NCBI RefSeq assembly: GCF_019391655.1
Contig: NZ_JAHXPQ010000001.1
Location: 620,001-684,000 of the forward strand
Origin: Mucilaginibacter rivuli
GTDB lineage: Bacteria; Bacteroidota; Bacteroidia; Sphingobacteriales; Sphingobacteriaceae
Direction of reading: 5' to 3'
Length of the DNA stretch: 64,000 bases
Shown here piece after piece: positions 7,604 through 17,231 of this stretch. The notes below the pieces were generated by a model. The model saw only the letters and a program-made list of their open reading frames with translations, was not told the DNA's origin and did not search any database. Numbering within the stretch: position 1 is the stretch's first letter; each line of letters opens with the position of its first letter. The translations under genes were made by a program, and so were the position numbers.

Positions 7604-9703
7604 ATGGCAGTAATGGGTTTTTTACGCGATAGGGGCGGTAAAATAGTAGCAATTACTATTGGTCTTTCGCTTTTTGCGTTTATAGTTGGTGAAGTTATGC
7701 ACTCGGGCAGCTCGTTTTTTAGGGATAGCGCAGCCAATGTTGGCGAGGTTGACGGAGAAAAAATTACAACAGTTGATTTTAACAAAAAGGTTGAGATAAA
7801 TACTCAAAACTTTAAGCAGCAATCCGGGCAAACCAATATCAATGCCCAAATTACTAATTACATACAGGCAACTACCTGGAATCAGATCATCAGTAAAACT
7901 ATCCTTGATAAAGAGATTGACAAGTTAGGTTTAGCCATTGGTTTGAATGAAACAAAATCAATGATAAGTGGCCCTACGCCTAACCAACAAATTGTGCAGG
8001 CATTTACAAACCAGCAAACCGGCCAGTTTGATAAAGACCAGTTAAACACTTTTCTGCATAACCTGGAAAGCGCTAAAGCGAACGATCCTATAAAAGATAA
8101 ATGGAATGATTTTGTTGCCCAGATGCAGGAAGCTAAAAAAGGTGAGAAATATTTAAACCTGGTAAAAAACGGTTTATATGTTAACAGCCTTGATGCTAAA
8201 GACGACTATGAAAACAAAAACAAGCTGGCAAACTTTAAATATACCGGCCTGGATTACGCATCAATACCTGATAACAAGGTAACCCTTACCGATAATGATT
8301 ATCAAAACTATTATGATGAGCATAAAAACGAGTTTAAAACCAAAGAAGAATTAAGAAGTTTTGATTACGTTGTTTTTGATGCATCGCCAACGCAGGAAGA
8401 CTCTGCCGTTGTTAAAGAGCAGGTTGCTAAATTATTGCCTGATTTTAAAGCCAGCACAAATGATTCGCTTTTTGTTGCGATAAATGCGGATACAAAAGCA
8501 CCACTGGTATTCCAGAAAAAAGGACAGCTTGAACCTAAATTAGATACTTTAATGTTTAATGCCGCTCCGGGTTTTATTTACGGTCCGTATTTTTCTAATG
8601 GCGCTTTCAAATTAGCTAAATTGGTTGATTCACGCATTGGTCCTGATTCGGTTAAGGCCCGCCATATTTTATTGGCTCCGGGTACACCGTTAAAAACAGC
8701 CGATTCATTAAAAACATTATTAGCAAGCGGCAAAAAAACCTTTGCAGAACTGGCTACAGCCAATTCGATGGATAAAGGTTCGGCAGCAAAAGGTGGCGAT
8801 CTGGGCACCTTTGGCCGTGGCGCTATGATACCAGTATTTGAAGACGCGGTATTTAACGGCCATAAAGGCGATATTAAAATTGTACAATCGCAATATGGTA
8901 TCCACATTATTGAAATACAAGAGCAAAAAGGTTCATCAAAAGTTGTTAAGGTAGCCGTGGTTGATAAACCATTAACCCCAAGCAGCAAAACTGAAACTGC
9001 TGCTCACTCAAAAGCACAGCAATTCTTAGCATCGTTAACCAAAGGTAATTTTGATGCCGAGGTTAAAAAAGAAGGCTTGGTTAAGAAAACTGCTGCCGAT
9101 GTTTCGGGAGTTGCAGGCTCATTGCCGGGCTTAGATAATACCCGCGACCTTGTACGCTGGGCATTTAACAAAGCCAGCGTAGGCGATTTTACCGATGAGG
9201 TGTACGAATCGGGCTACCAAGGGATTGTTGCAGTATTAACCGAAGTTAAACCTGTAGGTGTACTATCGCTTGATGCGGTTAAAAAACAAATTAAACCTGC
9301 TGTATTAAACAAAGTAAAAGCAAAACAACTTTCGGATAAATTAGCGGCAGCATTGAATGGTGCAGGCTCTATTGACCAGGTTGCCCAGAAAGCCGGAACT
9401 ACAGTAATGCCGGTACAAAATGTTGTATTTGCAAATCCGGTAATACCGGGCGCTTCGCAAGAGAATAAACTGATAGGTGCTATCTTCGGCTCAAAGCCAA
9501 ATAAATTATCAAAACCTGTTGAAGGTGAAAAAGGGGTTTTTGTTTACGTAGTTGATGGTTTTACAACCCCGACACCGTTAAATAACTCATTACGCCAAAA
9601 AGAACAATTAGGCCAGGCCATTGTACAACGTGCCGAAGGTGGTGTGTTAGAAGCGCTGAAAGATAAGGCGAATGTCAAAGATTACCGCGCCAAGGTGCTT
9701 TAA
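7604..9703 (+). CDS. PpiD/SurA-like periplasmic peptidyl-prolyl isomerase
   Basis: A 699-residue foldase anchored by one N-terminal helix (about residues 13-30, AITIGLSLFAFIVGEV). The long N-terminal SurA-like chaperone region (about 35-250) is followed by one parvulin domain at about 350-447 (VKARHILLAPGTPL ... GGDLGTFGRGAM ... YGIHIIEI) and a C-terminal helical region. PpiD-type proteins help newly secreted outer-membrane proteins fold at the periplasmic face. Its position after lptC fits this. A strong terminator follows at 9726-9762, closing the purQ-to-ppiD run; a 113-base gap with a palindrome separates it from lptC, so it may also have its own promoter. Confidence 0.88.
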   Translation: MAVMGFLRDRGGKIVAITIGLSLFAFIVGEVMHSGSSFFRDSAANVGEVDGEKITTVDFNKKVEINTQNFKQQSGQTNINAQITNYIQATTWNQIISKTILDKEIDKLGLAIGLNETKSMISGPTPNQQIVQAFTNQQTGQFDKDQLNTFLHNLESAKANDPIKDKWNDFVAQMQEAKKGEKYLNLVKNGLYVNSLDAKDDYENKNKLANFKYTGLDYASIPDNKVTLTDNDYQNYYDEHKNEFKTKEELRSFDYVVFDASPTQEDSAVVKEQVAKLLPDFKASTNDSLFVAINADTKAPLVFQKKGQLEPKLDTLMFNAAPGFIYGPYFSNGAFKLAKLVDSRIGPDSVKARHILLAPGTPLKTADSLKTLLASGKKTFAELATANSMDKGSAAKGGDLGTFGRGAMIPVFEDAVFNGHKGDIKIVQSQYGIHIIEIQEQKGSSKVVKVAVVDKPLTPSSKTETAAHSKAQQFLASLTKGNFDAEVKKEGLVKKTAADVSGVAGSLPGLDNTRDLVRWAFNKASVGDFTDEVYESGYQGIVAVLTEVKPVGVLSLDAVKKQIKPAVLNKVKAKQLSDKLAAALNGAGSIDQVAQKAGTTVMPVQNVVFANPVIPGASQENKLIGAIFGSKPNKLSKPVEGEKGVFVYVVDGFTTPTPLNNSLRQKEQLGQAIVQRAEGGVLEALKDKANVKDYRAKVL

Positions 9704-9725
9704 GGAATATAATACATAACTTTAC

Positions 9726-9762
9726 ATCCGGAAAGGGCAATTAAACCTTTTCCGGATTTTTT
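9726..9762 (+). terminator. Rho-independent terminator after the ppiD-like gene
   Basis: A 12-bp stem (ATCCGGAAAGGG pairing with CCTTTTCCGGAT, one G-U pair) with an 8-base loop is followed by six T residues. It sits 22 bases after the ppiD stop and before the DUF2480 start, and separates the two transcription units. Confidence 0.85.
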
Positions 9763-9775
9763 AGTTTATAGAGCA

Positions 9776-10291
9776 ATGGATATTCAGGAAGTTATAGTTA
9801 ATAAAGTAGCGCAAAGCGGCCTGGTAAGTTTAGATCCCGCAAGTTTTTATCCGGAAGGCGAACGTGTTATTTATGATATAAAAGACAATCTTTTTCATGG
9901 CCTTATTTTGCGCGAAAAGGATTTCAGGGATTTTGTTAAGGAGCACGATTGGGCACAATACCAGGGTAAAAATGTAGGAATTACCTGCACAGCCGATGCT
10001 ATTGTACCAACCTGGGCATATATGCTTTTGGCAAATCGTATGACACCTTTTGCCCGGGAGATCGTCTTTGGTGATATGGCTACTCTTGAGACCGTATTAT
10101 TCGAAAAGGCGCTGGCTGGTTTAGATGTAGAACAATACCGTAACCAGCGCATCGTTATAAAGGGATGTGGCGATGTAGAGGTACCCGCCTCTGCATATGT
10201 TGAGTTAACCAGGAAACTTACACCGGTAGTAAAAAGCCTGATGTTTGGCGAACCCTGCTCAACTGTACCCATATATAAAAAGAAAGAATAA
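9776..10291 (+). CDS. DUF2480 family protein
   Basis: A 171-residue cytoplasmic protein of the Bacteroidota-specific DUF2480 family. It contains two related halves: residues about 50-100 (DWAQYQGKNVGITCTADAI ... ANRMTPFAREIVFGD) and about 115-165 (QYRNQRIVIKGCGDVEVP ... TRKLTPVVKSLMFGEP), each with a cysteine and a hydrophobic MFGE/VFGD-like end, which suggests an internal duplication. The function is unknown. It starts 14 bases after the terminator and probably begins a run with the DUF3108 and DUF3109 genes that follow. Confidence 0.75.
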   Translation: MDIQEVIVNKVAQSGLVSLDPASFYPEGERVIYDIKDNLFHGLILREKDFRDFVKEHDWAQYQGKNVGITCTADAIVPTWAYMLLANRMTPFAREIVFGDMATLETVLFEKALAGLDVEQYRNQRIVIKGCGDVEVPASAYVELTRKLTPVVKSLMFGEPCSTVPIYKKKE

Positions 10292-10321
10292 AATTGGATT
10301 ACTTTTTGTAATAAGTGCTGT

Positions 10322-11092
10322 ATGAAATTTACCTATCTAACCCTAATACTGGCACTTATCAGTATAACCTCCTATTCGCAAGAGCTGGTTAAAGACCTGC
10401 AGGCACCATTTCAGCCGGGAGAGCACCTGCACTATAAGTTACATTATGGCCTTTTTACAGCTGCAGAAGCCGACCTCCGTTTGGAAGATTCGCCTGTAAA
10501 ATTTGATGGTAAGGCTGCTTACCACATTATAGCTGATGGAAAAACCAACGGCACTTTCGATTTTTTTTATAAAGTGCGTAACCGGTATGAGTCGTTCTTA
10601 GATATAAACACTTTGTTGCCTTACCAGTACAAAGAAAATCGCCGCGAAGGTAAATACAGGCACACCGATGATATTACCTTTGATCATGATAATAATAAAA
10701 TAACGGCATCAAAAGGTGTTTACCCTTTCACCGGGCAGATATTTGATTTCCCTTCGGCCTATTATTTTGCGCGTTGCCTGGATATGTCGAGGATAAAGGT
10801 TGGCGATAAGCTGGTGTTCCATTACTTTTTAGAAGATAAGATAGAAACGCTTACAATAACTTACTTGGGCAAAGAAGTTGCAGAATGTAGCCTGGGTAAA
10901 TTTGAATGTTTAAAATTTACACCATCAATTATTCCCGGAAGTATTTTCAGAAAGGATAGTAAGTTTTACCTTTGGGTAACTAACGATAAGAACAGGATAC
11001 CTATAAGGGCACAGGCCGAAGTAATATTGGGAAGCCTTACCATGGAGCTGTCTGATGCGAAAGGCTTAAAATACCCCTTAAACAAGCAATAA
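10322..11092 (+). CDS. DUF3108 domain protein, exported
   Basis: A 256-residue protein with a signal peptide (cleavage after about SITSYSQ, residue 19). The mature part is rich in beta strands, with the GEHLHYKLHYGLFTAAEADL opening and PGSIFRKDSKFYLWVTNDKNRIPIRAQ near the end, both typical of DUF3108 (a TTHB210-like, LolA-resembling fold). Such proteins are periplasmic and of unknown function; a lipid-handling role has been suggested by fold only. It ends 5 bases before the DUF3109 gene, so the two are very likely co-transcribed. Confidence 0.75.
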   Translation: MKFTYLTLILALISITSYSQELVKDLQAPFQPGEHLHYKLHYGLFTAAEADLRLEDSPVKFDGKAAYHIIADGKTNGTFDFFYKVRNRYESFLDINTLLPYQYKENRREGKYRHTDDITFDHDNNKITASKGVYPFTGQIFDFPSAYYFARCLDMSRIKVGDKLVFHYFLEDKIETLTITYLGKEVAECSLGKFECLKFTPSIIPGSIFRKDSKFYLWVTNDKNRIPIRAQAEVILGSLTMELSDAKGLKYPLNKQ

Positions 11093-11097
11093 TATAA

Positions 11098-11670
11098 ATG
11101 ATCGAAGTTCAGCATACATTAGTGCACGAAGATGTAGTTAAAGAGAATTTTGTATGCAACCTCAATAAATGCAAAGGTGCCTGCTGCCTTGAGGGGGATT
11201 CGGGTGCGCCGCTTGAAGCCGCTGAGCTGGATATTTTGAATGAGATATATCCAAAAGTAAAACCTTACATGACAGCCAAAGGCATCGCTACCATTGAAAA
11301 AGTAGGTACCTATGTTAAAGATTTTGAAGGCGACCTGACCACCCCATGTGTTGATGTAAACAAAGAATGTGCTTACGTAATATGGGAGAATGGCATTACC
11401 AAATGTGCTATTGAAAAAGCTTATGAGCAAGGCGATATTGCCTGGCAAAAACCTATATCCTGCCATTTATATCCCATCCGCATTACGGCATATCCTGAGT
11501 TTGATGTGCTGAATTACGACAGGTGGAGCATTTGTAGCCCCGCATGCAGCTTTGGTGATGAATTGCAGGTGCGAGTGCATGAATTTTTAAAAGGCCCGCT
11601 GATCAGGAAATACGGCGAGGAATGGTATGCTGAGTTAGAAAACCAGGTAGCCAGTCCACCGGAGGGTTAA
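11098..11670 (+). CDS. DUF3109 family cysteine-rich protein
   Basis: A 190-residue protein with many conserved cysteines: [11 protein letters not shown] near residues 18-28, then C in [16 protein letters not shown] (about 82-97), [18 protein letters not shown] (about 120-130) and SICSPACSF. This pattern matches DUF3109/YkgJ-like CxxCC proteins, thought to bind a metal or iron-sulfur cluster in the cytoplasm. Function is not established. It follows the DUF3108 gene by 5 bases; the pair is probably one transcript. Confidence 0.75.
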   Translation: MIEVQHTLVHEDVVKENFVCNLNKCKGACCLEGDSGAPLEAAELDILNEIYPKVKPYMTAKGIATIEKVGTYVKDFEGDLTTPCVDVNKECAYVIWENGITKCAIEKAYEQGDIAWQKPISCHLYPIRITAYPEFDVLNYDRWSICSPACSFGDELQVRVHEFLKGPLIRKYGEEWYAELENQVASPPEG

Positions 11671-11749
11671 CTATTTTTTCTTTCCATTATACAACTACAA
11701 ACTATTTATTAATAATATTGTACCTGTATTCAACTAAAACAAATACACT

Positions 11750-12622
11750 TTGAAAGGAATTATATTAGCCGGCGGATCGGGCACCAGGTTGCACCCGCTA
11801 ACTTTGGCGGTAAGTAAACAATTGATGCCTGTTTACGATAAGCCGATGATCTATTACCCGCTGTCTGTTTTAATGCTGGCAGGTATAAAAGAAGTATTGA
11901 TCATCTCAACCCCGCACGATTTGCCCCACTTTAAAAAGCTGCTTGGCGACGGCGCAAGCTTAGGCTGTAAGTTTGAATATGCCGTACAGGCCGAACCAAA
12001 TGGTTTAGCGCAAGCTTTTGTTATTGGTGCCGATTTTATAGGTACTGATAAAGTAGCGTTAATATTGGGCGATAATATTTTCCACGGCGATGGGCTTTCG
12101 AACCTGTTGCAGCAAAGTAACGATCCACAAGGCGGAATGGTATTTGCCTACCAGGTAAGTGACCCGGAGCGTTATGGCGTGGTGGAATTTGATGTGAATA
12201 ACCAGGCAATATCTATAGAAGAAAAACCTGTTGAGCCAAAATCAGATTACGCGGTGCCGGGATTGTATTTTTACGATAACTCGGTAGTTGAGATAGCCAA
12301 AAACATTAAACCATCGCCGCGTGGCGAATACGAAATAACTGATGTAAACAAAGAATACCTGCGTCAGGGTAAACTAAAAGTAGGAATATTGAGCCGTGGT
12401 ACAGCCTGGTTAGATACCGGTACTTTTGCATCGTTAATGCAGGCAGGGCAATTTGTACAGGTAATTGAAGAACGCCAGGGTCTTAAAATTGGATGTATTG
12501 AAGAGATCGCCTATCGCATGGGCTTTATTGACGACGCTCAGTTAGAAAGCATTGCCAAGCCATTGGTAAAAAGCGGCTATGGCCAGTACCTGCTTAAACT
12601 GCTAAAAAAAAGAAAGAAGTAA
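11750..12622 (+). CDS. rfbA: Glucose-1-phosphate thymidylyltransferase
   Basis: A 290-residue nucleotidyltransferase making dTDP-glucose from dTTP and glucose-1-phosphate, the first step to dTDP-rhamnose. The start is a TTG at 11750; the product begins [18 protein letters not shown], the family's exact N-terminus, which decides this start. The active-site [17 protein letters not shown] and GDNIFHG motifs are intact, as is [19 protein letters not shown]. The usual rfbBCD partners are absent. Instead, two bases after its stop begins a decayed fragment of a GDP-mannose dehydratase, which suggests rearrangement of a former sugar-nucleotide locus. Confidence 0.93.
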   Translation: MKGIILAGGSGTRLHPLTLAVSKQLMPVYDKPMIYYPLSVLMLAGIKEVLIISTPHDLPHFKKLLGDGASLGCKFEYAVQAEPNGLAQAFVIGADFIGTDKVALILGDNIFHGDGLSNLLQQSNDPQGGMVFAYQVSDPERYGVVEFDVNNQAISIEEKPVEPKSDYAVPGLYFYDNSVVEIAKNIKPSPRGEYEITDVNKEYLRQGKLKVGILSRGTAWLDTGTFASLMQAGQFVQVIEERQGLKIGCIEEIAYRMGFIDDAQLESIAKPLVKSGYGQYLLKLLKKRKK

Positions 12623-12623
12623 A

Positions 12624-13025
12624 TTGGTTGATGTTGCCGATATAACTGCCAATATTGCCCGTGTTGCCTTGGGCAGGCAAGTATGTGTGTATATACCCGA
12701 CCTTTCGGCCGAAAGTGGTTATGCCGCTGATATGACGGCTGTTTTAAAAGTAGTTCGGCAAGATGGTGTAGTATCCGGAACGGCTATGGTGGAAGAATCT
12801 GTTAGCCTGCGCGAGTTTGTGCGGCAATGTTTTTACGAACTTGGTATTACCATTGAGTTTAGCGGCAAAGGCCTGTACGAAAAAGGTGTTATTATTGATA
12901 CCGACGAAGATACCATAAACGCCATGTGCCTGGATACTGATATCTTTAGGTTTGGCGAAACAGTGGTAAGGGTAAAGGTATAGGCGGATAGCCCTTTATA
13001 CCGATCAACCAATGAACTAATCACC
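12624..13025 (+). pseudogene. Remnant of GDP-mannose 4,6-dehydratase (C-terminal third)
   Basis: The frame (first codon TTG at 12624, amber stop at 12981-12983) encodes 119 residues that align by eye with the C-terminal third of Gmd: ANIARVALGRQVCVYIPDL against its ANIALGRQ-type motif, then VSLREFVRQCFYELGITIEF and GKGLYEKGV against the SVREFVE..KELGI and GxGVNEKG blocks. Past the amber codon the same frame continues with ADSPLYRSTNELITQ up to TAA (13023-13025), matching the DPRYFRPAEVE element. The Rossmann half and catalytic residues are missing, so it cannot be a working dehydratase. The long open frame leaves open that the fragment is still translated. Confidence 0.6.
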
Positions 13026-13040
13026 CAATAAACCAATTCA

Positions 13041-13610
13041 ATGTCATCACATCACATCGTTCGCGAAAAGCAGGAACCGGCCCTGTTGGTTTTAGGTTTA
13101 GCCAACTTTACTGATGAATTGCTGGGCCAGCTGTTGGAGTGGAGCCCTACTGTTATGGTTACCGCGGATACTGCAGAGCAACTTAATGCGATGGGGATAA
13201 AAGTTGATGTAGTGATAGAAGGGGATAATGCCGAACTGCAATCAGACATTAAAACCATCCCGGCAAAGGGCGATAGCCTTGCCGTAGCAGCGTTACAATA
13301 CCTTATAGGCAATAAATACCCGGCGGTTAATATAATTACTGATGAGTTTGCTGTGGGTGACTATTTGCCTTACATCAGCAATATTAATATTGTGATATAC
13401 CATAAGGGGCAAAAAATATACCCTGTACATAACGGTTTCAGCAAATGGAAACCTGCAGGGGAGACGATAAACGTATTAAACAATACGGGCAGGCTTAACG
13501 TAACCGGCTTGGATCCCATCAACGAAAGCGAATACACTACCACCCACGATGGTTTTTTTACCCTGCAGTTTGATGCTCCTTTTTTGCTGATCAGCGAAAG
13601 TATCCTGTAA
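13041..13610 (+). CDS. Thiamine pyrophosphokinase-like protein (divergent)
   Basis: A 189-residue protein with the general layout of thiamine pyrophosphokinases: an opening strand and VMVTADTAEQLNAMGIKVDVVIEGDNAE, which corresponds to the ADGA...GIKPDxIIGDFDS region, followed by an alternation LAVAALQYLIGNKYPAVNII and a C-terminal beta domain. The key GDFDS motif is replaced by EGDNAE, so kinase activity is doubtful. It may be a Bacteroidota-specific relative with another role. It lies 15 bases after the end of the gmd remnant and 69 before the M61 peptidase. Confidence is in the family resemblance, not in the activity. Confidence 0.5.
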   Translation: MSSHHIVREKQEPALLVLGLANFTDELLGQLLEWSPTVMVTADTAEQLNAMGIKVDVVIEGDNAELQSDIKTIPAKGDSLAVAALQYLIGNKYPAVNIITDEFAVGDYLPYISNINIVIYHKGQKIYPVHNGFSKWKPAGETINVLNNTGRLNVTGLDPINESEYTTTHDGFFTLQFDAPFLLISESIL

Positions 13611-13679
13611 AGCTTATCCAAACAATCTTTGGCAGTAAGGGCTATTTTTTATAAATTGAGCCATCTTACAACATTAACT

Positions 13680-15494
13680 ATGAAAAAGCTTATCCCGGGC
13701 ATATTGTTGCTGCTTGCCGCGACTTGCAGCTTTGCACAAAAGCCCATCTTTTACGAAATAACTTTCCCGAATGCTGCCCACCATGAGGCCGAGATCAGGA
13801 TGACGATACCTGAATCGCCGTCAGGGACGATCAGGGTGCGCATGAGCCGCTCATCTGCCGGTAGATATGCTACACACGAATTTGGTAAGAATATTTATAA
13901 TGTACGTGCTTATGGCGCAGATAGCAGCAAGCTGGATATTAAACAGGTTGAAGGTGATGTATACGAGATAAAAACCCATGAGGCGACAGTTAAAATAAGC
14001 TATACCCTTTATGCTAACTATGTTGACGGTACCTACTCAGGCATTGATGAAAGCCATGCACACCTCAATATGCCTGCTACCTTTATGTGGGCCCCTGGTT
14101 TAGAGGGTAGGGCAGTTAGGTTCCAGTTTAGCGATATTGACGCTCACGGCTGGAAGGTAGCTACGCAATTGAAACATGAGGGCGCTACCATTTACAGTGC
14201 GCCTAACCTGCAATATATGATGGATAGCCCTACCGAACTTTCTAATTTTAAACAAAGCACCTGGACGGTAGTAAATACTGATGGTAAAACAGAAAAGATC
14301 ATACTAAGCACCCACTCTGACGATGCACAGAGCGTGGTGGATGGTTATGCCAAAATGGTACAGAAAATGGTATTGGAAGAGAAAGCTGTTTTTGGCGAAT
14401 TGCCTGCGTATGATTACGGAGAGTATACTTTTCTGCAGGATGTTTACCCCACAAACTCGGGCGATGGGATGGAACACCGCAACTCTACCTGTATTGTTAC
14501 TACGGGCGATAAGGTGGCCGGGAACGAAACAAGGTTGTTGAGCACATTCGCGCATGAGTTTTTTCATAGCTGGAATGTGAAACGTATACGGCCTAAAAGT
14601 TTGGAGCCCTTTAACTTTGAGCATGCCGATATGAGCGGCGAGCTTTGGTTTGCCGAAGGCTTTACGCAATATTATGGAGAGCTGATGCTTGTACGCGCGG
14701 GCCTCCATGCCCCGGCGGAGTATACGCGTATCTTAAGCGGTTTAGTAAACAGTGTGTTGAACAGCCCCGGCGCGGCAAAATACTCGCCAATACAAATGAG
14801 CAATTACGCGGTATTTGCTGATGCAGGTGTATCTATCGATCCGACAAACCAGGCTAATATTTTTACATCATACTATTATTACGGCGGCGCTACCGCCCTG
14901 GCGCTGGATCTGCGCCTGCGCAGCGAGTTTAACCTTACACTTGATGATTACATGCGCCAGGTTTGGCTTGACTGGGGCAAGCCTTACATCCCGTACACGG
15001 TAGCCGATCTGGAAAAATCGTTAGCCAAGGTAACAAAGAGCAAGGTTTTTGCCTATGAGTTTTTTAAGAAATACATATACGGTTTTGAAAAAAACAACTA
15101 TAAAGACTTGCTGGCTAAGGCAGGATATATTTTACGTAAATCGCAGGATGGTAAGGCATATTTAGGTTTGCGTATAGATGTGGTGGGCGGCAAGCTTGTT
15201 GTACTGTCAAACTCGTTAATAGGTACAGCAGGTTACAGGGCGGGCTTAGATAAAGGCGATGTAATATTAAAAGCCGATGGCGCCCCGCTTACAGATGCAT
15301 CATCATTAAATACCTTAGTGGCGGGCAAAAAACCGGGCGACAAGATCACGCTAACTTACCATAACCGCAGCGGCGACCATGATGGTGTTGTAGTGCTGGA
15401 CGAAAATCCATTCCTTGAAGTCGTATCTGCAGAAACTTTAACTGCCGAGCAGCAAACATTTCGTAACAATTGGTTGTCATCAAAAGTAAAGTAA
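13680..15494 (+). CDS. M61 family glycyl-aminopeptidase-like metallopeptidase with PDZ domain
   Basis: A 604-residue secreted zinc peptidase. I chose ATG 13680 (MKKLIPGILLLLAATCSFAQ) because it begins a clean signal peptide; an upstream frame extension lacks one. The zinc motif HEFFH lies at residues 292-296 within AHEFFHSWNVKRIRP, and the third ligand is Glu326 in LWFAEGFTQYY, as in M61 enzymes. A C-terminal PDZ-like domain (about 490-585, including GLDKGDVILKADGAPL) probably handles substrate. Family members cut small N-terminal residues such as glycine. The M28 peptidase follows after 7 bases; the two likely form a periplasmic peptide-degradation pair. Confidence 0.9.
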   Translation: MKKLIPGILLLLAATCSFAQKPIFYEITFPNAAHHEAEIRMTIPESPSGTIRVRMSRSSAGRYATHEFGKNIYNVRAYGADSSKLDIKQVEGDVYEIKTHEATVKISYTLYANYVDGTYSGIDESHAHLNMPATFMWAPGLEGRAVRFQFSDIDAHGWKVATQLKHEGATIYSAPNLQYMMDSPTELSNFKQSTWTVVNTDGKTEKIILSTHSDDAQSVVDGYAKMVQKMVLEEKAVFGELPAYDYGEYTFLQDVYPTNSGDGMEHRNSTCIVTTGDKVAGNETRLLSTFAHEFFHSWNVKRIRPKSLEPFNFEHADMSGELWFAEGFTQYYGELMLVRAGLHAPAEYTRILSGLVNSVLNSPGAAKYSPIQMSNYAVFADAGVSIDPTNQANIFTSYYYYGGATALALDLRLRSEFNLTLDDYMRQVWLDWGKPYIPYTVADLEKSLAKVTKSKVFAYEFFKKYIYGFEKNNYKDLLAKAGYILRKSQDGKAYLGLRIDVVGGKLVVLSNSLIGTAGYRAGLDKGDVILKADGAPLTDASSLNTLVAGKKPGDKITLTYHNRSGDHDGVVVLDENPFLEVVSAETLTAEQQTFRNNWLSSKVK

Positions 15495-15501
15495 CAACAA
15501 C

Positions 15502-16842
15502 ATGAAAAAGTATTTAGCTATATTAATGCTCCCGCTTGCAGTGGCGGGTTGCGCGTTGCCAAACGTAAACAGGATAAAGCAGGATGATGTAAAGCGCATT
15601 ATAGCTACGCTTAGCGCCGATGATATGGAGGGGAGGGCTACATTTTCGCCGGGTATTGAAAAAGCGGCTAAGTTTATTGAAAATGAGTTTACCGATATTG
15701 GGTTGAAACCATTGCCGGGTAATACATCCTATCGCCAAAACTTTACCATGCTGCGCACCAGGCCCGTTAAAACAGCGGTAACAGTAAATGGTAAGGCAAT
15801 AGCAGCCGATAGCGTTATTGTTTCAACCACGGCCCCGGCTATTGATTGGGCAAACAATGCAGATGTACAGGTAGTTAGCCTTACTGCCGCAATGGATTTT
15901 AATAAGCAATATGCTGCATATACATCCGGCGGGAAGAAAATGCTGGTTGTTGTTGATCCTAAGTTTACCGCTAGTTTTAAAAGGATAGCCGCTCGCGCAA
16001 GCCGCGGCAGCACTACTTTTATGGGTGGTACGGGTAGCACGCAATCTGTAGTAATGGTACTGGGTAGTTTTGAAAAAGTAAACTCATTCGCAGTAAAGTA
16101 TGAGGGGAAATCGGAGCAGTTGCAGTTATGCAATATTGCAGGTATGATACCGGGCAAGTCAGAAAAAGAAGAGTATGTGGTGTTTTCGGGCCATTATGAT
16201 CACTTAGGTATCATTAAACCAACAAAGCTTACCGGCAAACTTGCCGACATGGTAGTAAAGCCAATGGCCGGTGATAGTATTGCCAATGGCGCCGATGATG
16301 ACGCATCAGGTGTTACTGCAATGATATCGCTTGCCAAATATTATAAGCATGGCCCTAAGCCGCAACGCACCCTTATATTTGTTGCCTTTACCGCTGAAGA
16401 GATTGGGGGATACGGCTCAACCTACTTTGGCCAACATGTTGACCCTGATAAAACCGTTGCCATGTTCAATATTGAAATGATTGGCAAGCCATCAAAATTT
16501 GGACAGAACTCGGCATTTATTACAGGTTATGAGCGGTCGGATTTTGGTGAGATACTGCAGCGCAACCTTGCAGGTACGCAATTTAAATTTTATCCCGACC
16601 CATACCCGCAACAAAACCTGTTTTACCGCAGCGATAATGCTACCCTTGCCCGCCTTGGTGTACCGGCGCATACCATATCAACCGACCAGATAGATATTGA
16701 TAAATTGTACCATACCGTTGGCGATGAGCTAAGCTCGCTTGATGTAAATAATATTACGCTGACCATACGTGCCATCGCGTTAAGCTCCCGTACAATAATT
16801 AGCGGCAAGGATACACCGAAACGGATACCAAAGCAGGAATAA
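15502..16842 (+). CDS. M28 family metallopeptidase, lipoprotein
   Basis: A 446-residue peptidase with a lipoprotein signal (LAVAGC, lipid Cys at residue 17). The M28 zinc-binding series is present: SGHYDHLG (His231), NGADDDASGV, FTAEEIGGYGS (the catalytic/ligand Glu pair) and the late VPAHTIST histidine. An inserted PA-like region (about 100-215) precedes the catalytic core, common in this family. Such enzymes are aminopeptidases at the cell envelope. It is 7 bases downstream of the M61 peptidase and probably co-transcribed with it. Confidence 0.9.
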   Translation: MKKYLAILMLPLAVAGCALPNVNRIKQDDVKRIIATLSADDMEGRATFSPGIEKAAKFIENEFTDIGLKPLPGNTSYRQNFTMLRTRPVKTAVTVNGKAIAADSVIVSTTAPAIDWANNADVQVVSLTAAMDFNKQYAAYTSGGKKMLVVVDPKFTASFKRIAARASRGSTTFMGGTGSTQSVVMVLGSFEKVNSFAVKYEGKSEQLQLCNIAGMIPGKSEKEEYVVFSGHYDHLGIIKPTKLTGKLADMVVKPMAGDSIANGADDDASGVTAMISLAKYYKHGPKPQRTLIFVAFTAEEIGGYGSTYFGQHVDPDKTVAMFNIEMIGKPSKFGQNSAFITGYERSDFGEILQRNLAGTQFKFYPDPYPQQNLFYRSDNATLARLGVPAHTISTDQIDIDKLYHTVGDELSSLDVNNITLTIRAIALSSRTIISGKDTPKRIPKQE

Positions 16843-16940
16843 CAAGTTTTTCGCGAATTGAGTTCGGGATTGTAAATGCCGACCAAATAAAGTACGCTAA
16901 ATGTTGTTTTATTATATATTTGCGGCCTAAACTTTTTATA

Positions 16941-17228
16941 ATGAGTGATACAATTTCGCACAATTCATATTTTGAAGGTAAAGTGCAAAGCCTGGGTTTA
17001 CAAACTACACAAGGCAAAGCTACGGTAGGTGTTATGCTGCCGGGTAAATATAAATTTGGCACAAACACGCAAGAAACTATGGTGATTGTATCAGGTGAAC
17101 TGAATGTTAACCTGCACGATGCCGAGTGGAAAATATATACCGCGCAGGAAAGCTTTATTGTTGCTGCCGATACTTCGTTCTATGTATCGTGTGATGAGGA
17201 TGTGGCTTATATTTGCTATTACGCTTAA
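16941..17228 (+). CDS. ppnP: Pyrimidine/purine nucleoside phosphorylase
   Basis: A 95-residue single-domain cupin matching PpnP (formerly YaiE/DUF1255), which phosphorolyses many nucleosides to free base and ribose-1-phosphate. Hallmarks are NSYFEGKVQSLGL near the N-terminus, GVMLPGKYKFGT, and the ETMVIVSGELNV core strand. I chose ATG 16941 because it gives the usual length; an in-frame TTG at 16920 would add seven atypical residues. A TATATTTG box lies at 16915-16922, just upstream. A hairpin terminator shared with the convergent DinB gene follows at 17232. Confidence 0.9.
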   Translation: MSDTISHNSYFEGKVQSLGLQTTQGKATVGVMLPGKYKFGTNTQETMVIVSGELNVNLHDAEWKIYTAQESFIVAADTSFYVSCDEDVAYICYYA

Positions 17229-17231
17229 AAT

